Assembly (NCBI GenBank): GCA_029215795.1
Contig: JARDYH010000001.1
Coordinates: 295,746,654 to 295,810,653, forward strand
DNA from: Anniella stebbinsi
Lineage: Eukaryota; Chordata; Lepidosauria; Squamata; Anniellidae
Direction: 5' to 3'
Length of the DNA: 64,000 nucleotides
The position numbers were made by a program, and so were the translations under genes. Positions 20,637 to 31,833 of this stretch are shown here, one piece after another. Each line of letters begins with the position of its first letter. Within the stretch, counting starts at the first letter, position 1. The notes beneath the pieces are model-generated. The model was not told where the DNA came from. It was given only the letters and a program-made list of their open reading frames with translations, and did no database searches.

Positions 20637-21795
20637 CCGTATTTCATCGATTCTAAGACACACTTTTTCTCCTATGTTTACATCTGTAAAAACGGGATGC
20701 ATCTTAGAATCAATGGCATATTGCAATCGCGGGATTTCTCCCGTGTTTTGCAGAAGGCATTAGGGCTCTGCATTACCCCTCCCCACTGCGACTTGCCCTA
20801 CAAGGCCCATCAGAAGTCCCCCCTCCCCACTTACCTTGATTGCTGCTATCTCAGCCTGGGAAGGTTTCAGTACAGGAAGGAGGCCACGATCTCAGGAGAT
20901 CTTGCGAGATCTCGGCCTCCTTCCCAGTACTGAAGCCTTCCCAGGCCAAGGCAGCAGCGATCAAGGTGAGGGGGGAGGGGGGACTTGCGGGGCCCTAACC
21001 CTCCCCCCATCACCGTCGCCTATCCTCACTGCCACCGCCGCTGCTCCGCGCCACTGGCAATGCTCGCCTTGTTACTGGGAACGACGCCTTTCCAGGCCAA
21101 GGCAAGCGTTGGCGGCGGTGCGGAGCAGCAGCAGCAGTGACAATGGACAACGGTAGGCTGACCAGACCCCCCGGGGTTTCCCGGTCCTAAACGGGAAAAA
21201 TGGGCCAAACCGGGCCGACCGGGCCCCAGGGGGCAACCTCCAGGAAACAGCTCGTTCTCCTCCCGCGAGGAGGGGGGGCGGCGCGGCACGGGTGGGGAGG
21301 GCGGCCTGCGCGGGGAGGGCGGCGGCGCGAGGCACTTACCTGCTGGGGCATCTGCTTCCCTCCGGTGCTCGGAATCTACTGAGAAACAGGCTTCGCGGCC
21401 TGTCCCTCAGTAGCGCGCCGGGTGATGACGTCATCACCCGGTGCGGTACTGAGAGACAGACCAGGAAGCCTGTTTCTCAGTAGATTCCGAGCACTGGAGG
21501 GAAGCAGACGCCCCAGCCGGTAAGGAGCGCAGGGCGGGCAGCGCGGGGCGTGGGGGAGGCGGGGGGGGGCTGCGCGGGGGGGTTGTTTTGGGTGGGTGGG
21601 GTGGCGGGGGGGGGTCCGGGATTTTGATCCTCAAAATCTGGTCACCCTAGACAACGGTGATGGAGGTGAGTGGGGGGAAGGGGTGCTGAAATTATGGTGC
21701 ATCTTAGAATCGACGCAAAGCTATTTTCCTGTTGGTGGCCCTGAAATTTAGGTGCATCTTACAAATGATGGTGTCTTACATTCGGTGAAATACGG
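20637..21795. mobile_element. TA-flanked (Tc1/mariner-like) non-autonomous element with a nested hAT-type element
   Basis: Inverted ends CCGTATTTCATCGATTCTAA and ...CATTCGGTGAAATACGG are flanked by TA on both sides (20635-20636 and 21796-21797). 'GCATCTTAGAATC' motifs occur subterminally on both sides. The end sequence resembles what I recall of Tc2/Kanga-type ends, which is unverified. Inside are a hairpin (20850-20970, CCTTGATTGCTGCTATCTCAG arms) and the nested element at 21154-21649. No transposase frame is seen. Confidence 0.75.
21154..21649. mobile_element. hAT-type element, TAGGGTGACC family, copy 3 (496 bp, nested)
   Basis: Ends TAGGCTGACCAGACCCCC and ...AATCTGGTCACCCTA, with a perfect 8-bp duplication GACAACGG (21146-21153 and 21650-21657). 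The interior is GC-rich and unlike copies 1 and 2. It contains a hairpin at about 21370-21495, with GGAATCTACTGAGAAACAGG arms around GGGTGATGACGTCATCACCC. That palindromic core also occurs in the unrelated-ended element at 12962-14025. Confidence 0.88.
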
Positions 21796-21797
21796 TA

Positions 21798-22547
21798 TTT
21801 GTATCACATGTAGGTGGAAGGAATAATCCTAAACATTCTCATACACCAACCTTTCTTACTGCTTTGCTAAAAGGACCTAATGAGATCAATGGGAGAAGAT
21901 ATCTTTCATTTGTTAAAGATTGGCTTTTGTTCACGGAGCACTTCCAAAAGACCAGTTCACTTAATAATGTGTCCTAAAACTACAGATACAATCTGCTGGT
22001 AACAGATGGTGTGAATAACAAACCAGAAGTGGCCATTTTTTTACAGTCAATAGATTAAAAAAAACTTGTCTCTTTAATCTTAAGAAACATCTTGTAAGTC
22101 GATAGATCTAACCTGTTGATTTGAATTGCAATGTCAATAGGGCTTGGGAAACTGCATTATGTATTAAGGACTTGAACCCATGGCTCAGGCCCACATAAAT
22201 ATTCCCTTTGAGCTGTAAGCACCTCAAAAAGATGCTGGAAACTCATTTTTTCAGCTGCCTTCTTTTTTTCTTTTCTTTTTTGACACCCCCAACCTATTTT
22301 CTTAACATCCTGGGCAGAACATAATTGAGACCCTGACTCTAAATGTACTATTCATTATTTTCCCTCCATAAATCAGTGACATATCACTTTGGAGAGTATT
22401 TGATATGCAAATACTAGGGTTAAAATATATTATTTGTATGTATTTAAATAGTTTATACCCCACTTTTCTTTATCCTAGATGAATACAGAGAAGCCTGCAA
22501 TTAAAATAAGACACCATAAAAACAGGAGTCTTGCTACCACTGGAATT
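21798..22547. other. Mostly unique; possible L2 tail near 22425-22520
   Basis: 'AGTTTATACCCCACTTTTCTTT' near 22450 looks like the complement of an L2 3' end, but the match is short. Nothing else is supported. Confidence 0.35.
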
Positions 22548-22728
22548 ATCACAGGGCCCTCCCCTTCACGGTGCTGGTGTGGCCGCACAGCGGCGGCGGC
22601 AGGCGGCATGCCCTGTATTGGCGCTCCTTCTGTCCATCTACAGCGCAAGGAGAGCCATGGCGGGCTTTCCTGTCACCGCTGCCGAGCCCGCACAGCCACA
22701 CCGGCGCCGTGAAGAGGAGGGCCCAGTC
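22548..22728. repeat. GC-rich palindromic element
   Basis: Outer arms CAGGGCCCTCCCCTTCACGG and CCGTGAAGAGGAGGGCCCAG are inverted, as are inner arms GGTGTGGCC and GCCACACCGG. Many CpG sites are retained. It is probably another foldback MITE, but ends and duplication cannot be fixed by eye. Confidence 0.55.
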
Positions 22729-23251
22729 ACCAGAGCTGTTGGCTTGTTTTGTTTGCAATAGTAAACGTGGTTGGGGGAACTTTTCCAGCATCCCCCACTT
22801 CTACCCCTTTATCTCCATTCCTCCTTAACCAAAGACAACCTCACAGGCCAGATGGAAACTCAATCGCAGGAAAGAAGAATTTACATCTCGTTTTTAATGA
22901 AAGAGAAAGGTTAGCTCGAGGGTTTCCCCAGCCCAATCCCATCCTGCTTGTTTATCCGAGGACACAATCCGGCCATCAGAAGTCATTAGGGAGGCGGAGC
23001 GAAGAGGCACTAAACCACCTTTGCCTTAAGGGAGGGGAAGCAGGGGTAGCAGGAAGATCTTGTACTTTAACCGCTGACCTAATAAAGAAGGAAAGGGGGG
23101 GATTTGCCCAAATGAGTTGATGATTTCATTACGCCTGTTACTAGAAAGAAAGGAAAGGAGGCAAGCATGGGATTGAGAAAGCCCCTTCAAACTGCAAGCT
23201 TGTGCAGTCCTCCCAGAAGCTCCGGAGCAACAGCGACAGACAGCAAAAACC

Positions 23252-23412
23252 ATAGTCGTCTCGCTCCAAGCTAAAAAAGTCGGGGTAAATGCCTGACTTT
23301 TTTAGAGTGGAGCTTTGGGGCTTTTCTCCGCAGTAACTTGGGAGTGGCGGCAGCATCATGTAATCCACCTGCCGCCACTCCAAAGCTACTGCGGGGAAAG
23401 CGCCCATCTAGC
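23252..23412. repeat. Fragment related to the GGGG-ended AAAGTCAGG element family
   Basis: 'CTAAAAAAGTCGGGGTAAAT', 'CTGACTTTTTTAGAGTGGAG' and 'CTTTGGGGCTTTTCTCCGCA' reproduce the order of blocks seen at 29790-29940. They are followed by a TGGCGGCAGCATCATGTAAT hairpin. The left boundary is not determined. Confidence 0.5.
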
Positions 23413-23559
23413 GGTACCCTAGGAAAGGAAATTTAATCTAACAACAGAGCACCAGAATAAGGATGCATACTCAAGATCACTTAATGGTCACACATGGTCA
23501 CACATAGTTCTAATTGTTTTTATTGCTCTTAAAAAAAAATCTGCTGTTTTTAATTTACT

Positions 23560-23685
23560 AACAATACTTTTTTAGCTGTGCATATTTATGTTTACATTTT
23601 CTGATTTTATCTGTATGCTGCCCGAGATCCCAGTGATATAGGGCAGGATACAAACGTTTTAATAAATAAATAATAATAAATGTGA
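23560..23685 (+). mobile_element. L2-clade LINE 3' terminus
   Basis: 'ATCTGTATGCTGCCCGAGAT', 'ATATAGGGCAGGATACAAAC' and an 'AATAAATAAATAATAATAAA' tail are typical of L2 3' UTR ends. Confidence 0.6.
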
Positions 23686-25712
23686 GTATATGCGCATTGC
23701 CTGTAATTCCATACAGTGCTTGTTATTTGGATCCATTTAAATCTGGCTTCAGGACTGAGGTTGGCAATGAAACAAGCGTTGATCACTCTGATAGATGACC
23801 TATGCTGGGAGAAGAAAGAACAGGGGAGTGAGGCCTAGCTAATTCTTCTGGACGGTGGCTTTCAATACTATCCATGGTATCACGGATAGGCCTGGGTGTT
23901 TTTCAATGGGTCTCTGCCTCAAGTGCAAAAATAGCTTGACCAGCCTTGGGTACCACGCAACTTGACTGTGTGTGTAGGGGGGAATGCCAATTGCTGCTGC
24001 ACCTCAGGCAGGAAAATGTCTTGGACAAGACCTGGTAGAAACACACCTGGTTTTAATTTAATCCAGATTAGCAATGGTCACATGTAACACCAAAACAAGG
24101 TAAAGGGAGGCAAGGGGAGGGCACACGCAAACTCGTTGCGCATGTCCAATCCTATCTCTTTGTTTACGTCTTTCATGGGCCTTAGCCATTTGATCTAAAT
24201 CAGTGGGAAAGTCTGCATTACTCAGTTAGTGCAGTGTAAAAAGGTACAAATGTGAATTTTGGAAGTAATTAAGAATCATAGCTGTGCTATGGGGGATCTG
24301 CAAATTTAAGGGTGGAGTTGTGTGTGTGTGTGTGGCAATCTGGTTATTCTGCACTTCTCAAGCCCATTAGAAACTTGGTGTTCTGAACTTAGCTACTTTG
24401 GCTCATCTGAAATGGTCTCCTGGGGACTCTTGTCTTCTTACTCCTACACAGAAACTACCAATCTCAGCCAAGCACATATACCCAACCATACTGAGGAAGT
24501 CTCTGACATCACAGCATATGGAAAAGCTCTTCTACAGTGACCGGCGGCTTGGGCCAGAGTGCAAAGAACATCAAACCATAAGAGAGGGTTGAAAGAGCAT
24601 AAATGTGAAAGGCACAGATTGCAGTGATGGGACAAAATGAAATAAATGTAAGATGGACTTGATTAGTAGAACATTTTCACACTTCACTGAGTGGAATCAC
24701 ATGCTATCTTATTTACAAAACTACCACAGGGCCATGACTTAGTGCGGAATGATTATGTGCCTGACTGAACTACCTCTTAATCTTCAAGTAAAATCCATGG
24801 GAAAACTCCCCACAAATGCATTGGGATATTTTGTTACATGCTACCCACTTCCTACACAGAGAAACATTCCAGAAGCAACACTATAGGGTTTCATTTCCTT
24901 TGGATAAGAGAAAACTGGGGACTTATGGTGTCTTCGATGTTTGCTTTATTTACAAATGTATGTGTGTAGAACAGAAGTGGAAGCAAACAAGTACTCTTGC
25001 ATCATGGTAACAGATCAGCTACCCTGAGAAAGACAGACACCCCAAGATGCTTCATCTTCACCCAACTCACAGCTTTCTCTGTACCCCTTTCTCTGCCTAC
25101 TCCAACAGCAAAAAATAGATTGTCACACAACATCTGCTAAGCACTCTCCACAGAATCCATCGTACAGGTGAATTGGCCATTCTTGAAGCATCCACAGCCA
25201 TTAAAGAATATTAAGATTCTTCTGTCAAATTGTTCAGTTCCATCCGGAATCACTTTAGACAAATCCAGAGTAATGGTAAGACTCATTCAGACATAGAATT
25301 AAGAGGCTGGAAGAGATTTTAAGATCAATCAATCCAGTACCTTAGGTTAAAAAGCTGCCCAATGACAAGTCTGTGCCAATAGTCTATCTTTCTACCTTAA
25401 GTCAGTGGCTGTCTCAAGTGTCAGACAGAGGTCCTGCCCTACTCTGCTACCTGAGAAGTCCTTTATGAATAAAGGTATTCATACTGACACTCTCCTATTC
25501 AGCAATCGGATCTTCTGAAAAAGATCAAAGGTAACCTTGACCCAAGCTAGAATCTTTATGCACCATACATACCAACACCACATATCAGTGAGTTCCAGAC
25601 AGTGATTTGGGAACCCTCTTATTGAGGTTCCTCAATACGATTTGTAATGACAAATAAGCATCCTTGAAAGACAGATTGACCGAGACAAGTACATTGCCGC
25701 ATCAAAACACAA
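23686..25712. other. No supported gene; mostly unique sequence
   Basis: Contains a short (GT)n at 24318-24332. A splice-like micro-segment at 25492-25519 is described in the findings. No repeats were recognised with confidence. Confidence 0.4.
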
Positions 25713-25910
25713 CTCCAGTTCATAGCTCAGTGACAGCACTTGCTTTGCATACAAAAGATCCCAAGTTTGATCTCCAACATCTCCAGGTAGGGCAAGCACA
25801 ACTCCTGCCTGAGACCCTGGAGAGCTGCTGCATTACTTCATGTCTACAATATTGGGCTGAATAGACCAATGTTCTGACTCAGTATAAGGCAGCTTCCTAT
25901 GTCCCTATGT
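25713..25910 (+). repeat. Sauria-type tRNA-derived SINE (nearly full length)
   Basis: The tRNA-like head 'CATAGCTCAGTGACAGCAC...AAGTTTGATCTCC' is followed by 'ATCTCCAGGTAGGGCAAGC', 'CCTGCCTGAGACCCTGGAGA', 'GGGCTGAATAGACCAATGTT' and the tail 'CAGCTTCCTATGTCCCTATG'. It is the most complete copy in the window and serves as a reference for the others. Confidence 0.9.
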
Positions 25911-26327
25911 GTCTTAAGGTTGAGCAATGGCAATGTCTGATCTGCAAATTGAGTGTGCATCCAAGAATACTCCCTAGTCTCTGCGGTCCCCTGAAATGAA
26001 GAAGGGTCCCAATGTAACAACACAGAGGCTCTTCAGCAGATAAGTTGATGTGTAGAAAGTGTTCCCTGAAGATATAAACTATAAAAACTATACATCAACA
26101 CACATGCACACACCCACAGCCAGCCACCCACACAACTCATAACTTGCTTAAATATTCCTGTATTCTGGAAGCTTCCAGAGGTTAATAAAAATGCTATACA
26201 GATCTCCAAGATATATACCGGCACCACCATTTTCCAGACAGAGATTTCGCCCAAATTATACTTGCTGTAAGAGATTAATTCTCCACCAGTTTTCATGAGG
26301 CACTTGAAACAATTCAGTGACTGTTCC

Positions 26328-26398
<71 letters not shown>
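26328..26398. repeat. (TA)n(CA)n compound microsatellite
   Basis: About eleven TA units pass directly into more than twenty CA units with one TA interruption. Confidence 0.97.
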
Positions 26399-27218
26399 CC
26401 TGGAAGGACCAAGATTTAAAATTCAAGATCTATTTTTCAGTGTCCTGTGCCCTCCACAGGAGAGTCAGTTGCTTCCGTCTGTGTTTTCTATCTGACTGTG
26501 AAGAAGTGAACTTTGTAAATTAGCATATAAATATTGCCTCCAAAAAAGAATGAGCAGTGCAGGCCCTCAAGGAAAAAAACTTGAAATGTTATTCAGGTAG
26601 GCAACCAAATCCTCTGATTGATCCAGATGTTGCACCATCTTCCCTGTCTACAGAACAGCCAATGCCAGTAAGTATCTGTATATTGTGGTGTGGGGCCCCC
26701 AAACTGGAAATGAACACATCCTCAGAGTGAGTCTGATTTGAGCTTAGTAGAGATGAAAGGCAGGCAGACCAATCAGTGGTGACTTATGAGCACCGAGGGA
26801 GGAAGTCAGTCAGCCATGAGCAATTTTTTTGCTTTCTAGAGGTTACTAATGAAACACTATAAAACCAGAAACAAAAGCAGGAGAAGTGAAAACTATGTCT
26901 TAGGTTTTTACCCCCAAAACGTTTATCATGTTTCAGTTCAATATTAAAAGCTCCGAAGTTGTTTCTAACATGAAAGAAAAGGGGATTTCTTTTTACAGCC
27001 CAACCCCAGTTAAGCAAAGCATGGTCCAATCTGAACATGGTCCAGTTCTGTGGAGAGCTGTGCAAATTGAAATGAGCATATAGGATTTGGTTCTGTGGGC
27101 ACTATTGCTTTCTAAAATCACAATCTATTAGGTGTCACATTAGTGCAAATATACTGCCAATGAAAACAGTACATCTGCACCAGAACTTTTTTAAAGGAAA
27201 ATTTGGAACTGTACAATA
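26399..27218. other. No supported gene or repeat
   Basis: Unique-looking sequence. A minus-strand 93-codon frame (27065-26784) has no recognised motif. Confidence 0.4.
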
Positions 27219-27370
27219 ATATTTATTTATTTATTTTATTACATTTGTATAACGCCCAGTAGCTGAAGCTCTCTTGGCACTTCACAAAAATTAAACCACA
27301 AAGCACGGCATAAAAACAGTATAAAATATAGAAGATGTATAAAATTAAACCAAAATAAAACCTAGCATTT
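27219..27370 (-). mobile_element. L2-clade LINE 3' terminus
   Basis: Plus strand 'TATTTATTTATTTTATTACA', 'AGTAGCTGAAGCTCTCTTGG' and 'CACTTCACAAAAATTAAA' form the complement of the L2 3' UTR motif that also occurs at 41320 and 60950. Confidence 0.75.
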
Positions 27371-27505
27371 GTAATTCGCACACATAGCATATGCAACTGC
27401 AATACACTCGTGCATTTTCCCTGTGTGTGCACACATGCTTCATTGGTTAAAGTTACATTCCATGATGTTTAGAACGCGAAAATCCTGAGAGCTGGGAATT
27501 TGATA

Positions 27506-27832
27506 AAGGGGTGGGGAGCCTCATTCAGCACTAAGGCCAAATTCAATTTTGGAGAAGCTTTCAGGGGCTGCATTTCAGTGGTGGGTGGGGCCAAAATAAA
27601 TGGGTGTGGCCAAAATACCAACATATTTTAGCTTAATGCTCTTACTGCCAGTAATCCAGCCTTAGGAGAGTCATTTCAACCTTTTCGAATGGGGAAACCC
27701 TGCTCAAAATATGGGAAACCACCAAATGATTGATGGTTAGAGAATGAGGTGAGGCTAGGGGAAGGGGTGTGGCCATCCTGGAAAACCTTGAAAGCCAGAT
27801 TGGGAACCTGGACCAGAGATTCCCCACCCCTG
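27506..27832. mobile_element. hAT-like non-autonomous element (AAGGGGTGGGGA...TCCCCACCCCTG)
   Basis: Inverted ends AAGGGGTGGGGAGCCTC and GAGATTCCCCACCCCTG, spanning 327 bp. The flanks ATTTGATA and GTTTAGTG match at only about half the positions, so the duplication is decayed or absent. Termini of the CAGGGGTGGGG type fit hAT. No coding sequence. Confidence 0.55.
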
Positions 27833-28440
27833 GTTTAGTGCATGGTTGATACTTGATTTATCATATGTAACAAGATGGAGAACATATGAATATCTACACT
27901 GAAGTCAGATCTTGGGAGTGTGGACAACTCGTACTTCCCATGTGCCTCTTTGAGGTCAATATGTGGCTGACTTCTTATTACAGTTATAAATCTAAGCAGA
28001 AGACTTCTCGTTTCTCAAAGTTCAATAATTTGAGTTGTCTTGGAAGAATCTTTAAATAGCTTCAAGGATTTTTTGGTTGGGGATAGAAAGGCTACTGTGC
28101 TCTGATGATATTTTCAGACAAAAAATGTTTCGTGTAATTTTGCCCTAATAAGGTCCCTGTTAAGAATGTCATACTGGATATTTTCTGGCATCACAGCTCT
28201 TTTATTATAATATTAACAGTTTCACATGACATGCCAGGAAAGGGATCCCCATTTCTTAGAATTATTTCCTTCATCATTGAAACATTCTGTGGAAAGTAGC
28301 AGTGGAGCCTGTGGGAAGTATATTTGGCTGAGGAAGGGAAAATGCCGGGCATGCTTGATCATGCGTTCTAGAGGAGCCTGGAGGACTCACTTCACTCTTC
28401 ACATTGTCATCAGTCACTTTTTACATCAGCCAACATAACA

Positions 28441-28640
28441 TTTATTTATTTGTTATGTTTACATGTTTATTAGATTTATATTCTGCCATTCCTCCGAGGA
28501 GCCCAAGGCAGTAGCATACATGTTCGTAAGTTCAGTGACTGGTGAAAGCCACCCAGTGAGCTGCATGGAAGAGTGGGGACTAGAACCAGGATCTCCCCAG
28601 CCCTAGTCTAACGCTCTAACCACTACACCACATTGGCTCT
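28441..28640 (-). repeat. tRNA-derived SINE with L2-like 3' tail (squamate type)
   Basis: Minus strand starts 'AGAGCCAATGTGGTGTAGTG' (A-box-like GGTTAGAGCG next), then a B-box-like GGTTCTAGTCC. It ends with 'GGGCTCCTCGGAGGAATGGC' and 'AGAATATAAATCTAATAAAC', the L2-like tail. The head differs from the Sauria-type SINE, so this is a second SINE family. Confidence 0.85.
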
Positions 28641-28716
28641 CTTTGGCATGACTTGCATTTTTGAACTGCAGAAATGTTCTTCTAGAAGTGCATATATATG
28701 TTCTTCTAGACCTAGA

Positions 28717-28743
28717 CAGATAGAAGATAGATGATAGATAGAT

Positions 28744-28789
<46 letters not shown>
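28717..28789. repeat. GATA-like and (GA)n compound simple repeat
   Basis: Imperfect AGATAGATGATAGATAGATG is followed by a perfect (GA)n run of about twenty units. Confidence 0.95.
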
Positions 28790-28790
<1 letters not shown>

Positions 28791-29102
28791 ATTTTGTGCC
28801 TGGTTGTGCATTTTAATTGAACCACACCATGCAAGGACTTACACAGGTCAGATGTAGGTGGAAAGGCAAAAATATTGTTATGCACTCCCCACTTCCAGCG
28901 CTGGTGAGAAGTTACAGGGACAGGACTTACCTGGGCTTGGAGTCCTTTTGGACAACAGATCACTGGAGATTTAGGGATGTTTTATAATATTTAGCTTTAA
29001 CTACAAATATACAACCTGAACATAGGTGGGGTCAGACCATGCAACACTCCTTCAAAAAGCAAATCCACTACCTTACATCAGGTCCTTAGAGAGGCAGCTC
29101 AG

Positions 29103-29106
<4 letters not shown>

Positions 29107-29143
<37 letters not shown>

Positions 29144-29148
29144 CCCCC
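29107..29148. repeat. (CT)n microsatellite followed by C-run
   Basis: About seventeen CT units followed by a short run of C. Confidence 0.95.
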
Positions 29149-29358
29149 TCCTTTTTCGGTTTCTCATTCTCAAAACTGCAGTTTCTCTATCTCACCATTT
29201 CAAAATCTGCTTCTATTGTTCTTTTCACATACTAATCCTGCTTGCTTCATCCTACCTGGAGATGAGAAATTCTGTCACGCCAGAGAGATCTTTGTATCTA
29301 CTCCATTGAAAAACATCAAGCACCCATTCTGAGCCATTAATTAGTATTCCTAGTCCAA

Positions 29359-29944
29359 GGGGATGTCTATACGCCGACGCATTGGCATTGTGAGCCCACA
29401 AAACCCTGCACTTGGGCTCCTGTGGGGTTGTCCCCATGGCAAGGAGTGAACACGGGGTTTGCATCAATCAGAGGAGGAGGAGGTGCCACCCCCCCCATGC
29501 ACCCCATGCACTGCTGCACTACCGTGTATTGCCACATGAGCACCACTGTGCATCCACACATTCCCCCCTCCTGTTTTTTCCCGCCTCGGGCTTTCTCCAC
29601 CAAGCATTTCTTTCTCCCAAAGATGTCATAGGAAGCATGTGGAGGCATTCTAGCAGCCATTCGGCTTACTAGCCCTCCGCCTCCCCCCTGTCTGGGCAGA
29701 TGGCGACCAATCAGGGGTCACCAACTGCCCAGCCACGACTCCGGCATGACTCAAGAGCAGCAACAGATGGCAGATGCGCCGTTGCCCAGCTCCACAGAAA
29801 AAAGTCAGGATAAATCCCCAACTTTTTTATTTTGGAGCTTTGGGGGAAAGCCCTGGGATGGCTCTGTGGTGGCTTCTGCATCATATAAACAACACAACAC
29901 CACTGTGGAGTCACCCAGGGCTTTCCTCGTGTATAGACAGCCCC
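29359..29944. mobile_element. GGGG-ended non-autonomous element, AAAGTCAGG family, copy 1 (586 bp)
   Basis: Ends GGGGATGTCTATACGCCGAC and ...CGTGTATAGACAGCCCC are inverted over about 14 bp. Flanks CCAA (29355-29358 and 29945-29948) may be a 4-bp duplication or chance. Internal landmarks shared with 44894-45462 and 53215-53987, where they lie in the opposite orientation, are GGTTGTCCCCATGGCAAGGA, AAAAAGTCAGGATAAATCCC and AAAGCCCTGGGATGGCTC. No transposase. Confidence 0.75.
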
Positions 29945-29948
29945 CCAA

Positions 29949-30952
29949 GCTCTGGCTAGGTATCGTCCCAACCTCAGTTTCTGCCGTTATTTCTTGGATA
30001 GTTGTAAGTCCTTAACCTTAAACAGAGAACAATTTGTTGTCCTCCTTCGTAAAACATTATAAATATTAGCATTGCAATTACAGTGATATTAATCAAATAA
30101 ATCAGATATCTATGGTCAAGGAAACAAACTGCATCATCAGTAGACATTTAATTCCCTATAATAATGGAGGCATCAACAACAGCTGCAACTATGTGTATTA
30201 CTTGAGAGTAGTAATATAACATACTGATGTCAGTGGACTTACATCTAAACAAACAATCAAGACTGGTCTGGTCATCTCAAGAAAAAATATTGTTAGGAAA
30301 ACTGCCCTTTGGTTTCCATATTTTTCTGTTCCTTCTTTTGTCCCACGTCATAATTCAGCTCAGTATGGTCTAACATGCTCGGATATTCAACCCAAACCCC
30401 ACCACCAACTTCTTCAAAATTGTGTGTATTATGGAAACCTACAAAGCTAAGCTAACGTAGAGCCGTTCTTCCAGCAGACAGCACTGATATAATTACAGTA
30501 GTTTTTGTTGCAATAAACCAGATGTTCTTGTATTGGAATGCAAGTATTTCCCCCGCCCCCTTCAAGCATCATTTAATGCGTTGCCTCTTTTCAAGCCACA
30601 CATCAGCTGTTCATAAAACTCTTTCCCAATTGAGGATAGTTTACAGATTTAGTTTACAGATGCTTGCAGTACAAGGTCAAAAATGAATGGGGAAAATTGA
30701 AATTTCTGTATTGTTTTCAAGAAAGGAAAACCCTTCTCCCCACCCTCCTGCCATTTTTTAACAATGTTTTTCCTCTGATTTATAGAAGTGGCCTATATAA
30801 ATGCTGAAGGGGCTAACTTTTTTAATACATGTCAATTTCATGCAAAACGTATTTGCCACGAAATAAACATAAGGCCATATGAGCCCTCCTGAGCTTTAAA
30901 ATGTTAAAAAATGTCCCTTTGCTATTCATTCATGATAGTGATGATGATACTT
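29949..30952. other. No supported gene or repeat
   Basis: Unique-looking AT-rich sequence. Confidence 0.4.
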
Positions 30953-31250
30953 ACAAATACAGAATTAAACCCTTTAAAACCAAATTGTGCCAATAAAACC
31001 ATGGCCCGTCAATCAGGGAAGGCTTGTTTAAATAAAAATGTCTTCAGCAAGCTCCGAAAATGAAACAATGTTGGTGCTTGCCTGACATCAACAGGCAAGG
31101 AATTCCATAGGGAGTTCTACTAAAAGTTCTACTCCAAATGGCTCCAAACAGACTAAGGCCATGCAGAACCACCAAGAGGGCCTCATCTGGTGACCTGGTA
31201 AGGTAGGCTGAGAAGGGAGAAGGCATTCTCTCAATTTTAATTGTACAAAA
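30953..31250 (-). mobile_element. L2-clade LINE 3' region
   Basis: Plus strand 'TTGTTTAAATAAAAATGTCTTC', 'GGCAAGGAATTCCATAGGGA' and 'AAGGCCATGCAGAACCACCAA' are complements of L2 ORF2-end and 3' UTR motifs. It is diverged, without an intact frame. Confidence 0.6.
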
Positions 31251-31433
31251 TCTTCTTCAAAAGAACAACAGCAACAGCAACCAAAACAAGAGTTATATCA
31301 ACATGCAGACAAAGGTTGGGTTGTTTCAGAGTTTGGGTGGTCAGTTGCTGAAGCAAAGCAAAAGTGTGCTGAGCTATATGTGTCCAATCAGTTCCCAATG
31401 AAATATTGTGTATGTCCCACAGCTAGGGATGTG

Positions 31434-31833
31434 TGATGCTAGGAATTCTATTCCGTTTAAGCCCAATGGGATTCTGCAGTGTTTCCACTCTGGTAAGCAG
31501 CAGCGGAGTATAACAGATTTTTTTTTCCGATTCCAGAAAAGTTTGGGGGGGGGGGGGTTCTGCCATTTGCACAAATGGTAATTTCCTCAAATAAAGTTGT
31601 AATTTTCAAAAAAATAATTGGCGATCTTCTGCAAGTACACATGATCACAAGTCCGCCTATCAGCTCTGTATATTCCCCTCTTGTAAATATCCTTATCAGT
31701 TTCATCCTCTCCACACACTACTTTGTTTAGCCTAGCAGCAGAGCCATATTCCCTACTTATCAATTCCTCCTCCCCTTTGCTTGGGAAATGCCAAAATGGA
31801 GGATAACATTGGCATGCTTAATGCACCCCTAAC
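31434..31833. repeat. Possible diverged TAGGGRTGTG-ended element
   Basis: The left end TAGGGATGTGTGATGCTA and right end ...CTTAATGCACCCCTA are weakly inverted, with a G-run (31545-31558) inside. There is no target duplication, so this is tentative. Confidence 0.25.

Noticed and set aside
21026..21634. Open frames over the nested GC-rich element
   Set aside because: Composition effect in CpG-rich hairpins.
26295..26523. Open frames with Tyr-Ile and His-Thr repeats
   Set aside because: Translation of a (TA)n(CA)n microsatellite.
28623..29235. Open frames with Ser-Leu repeats
   Set aside because: Translation of (GA)n/(CT)n microsatellites.
31434..31833. Third TAGGGGTRTGCA-family element
   Set aside because: The ends match weakly and no 8-bp duplication is found. 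Kept only as a low-confidence feature.
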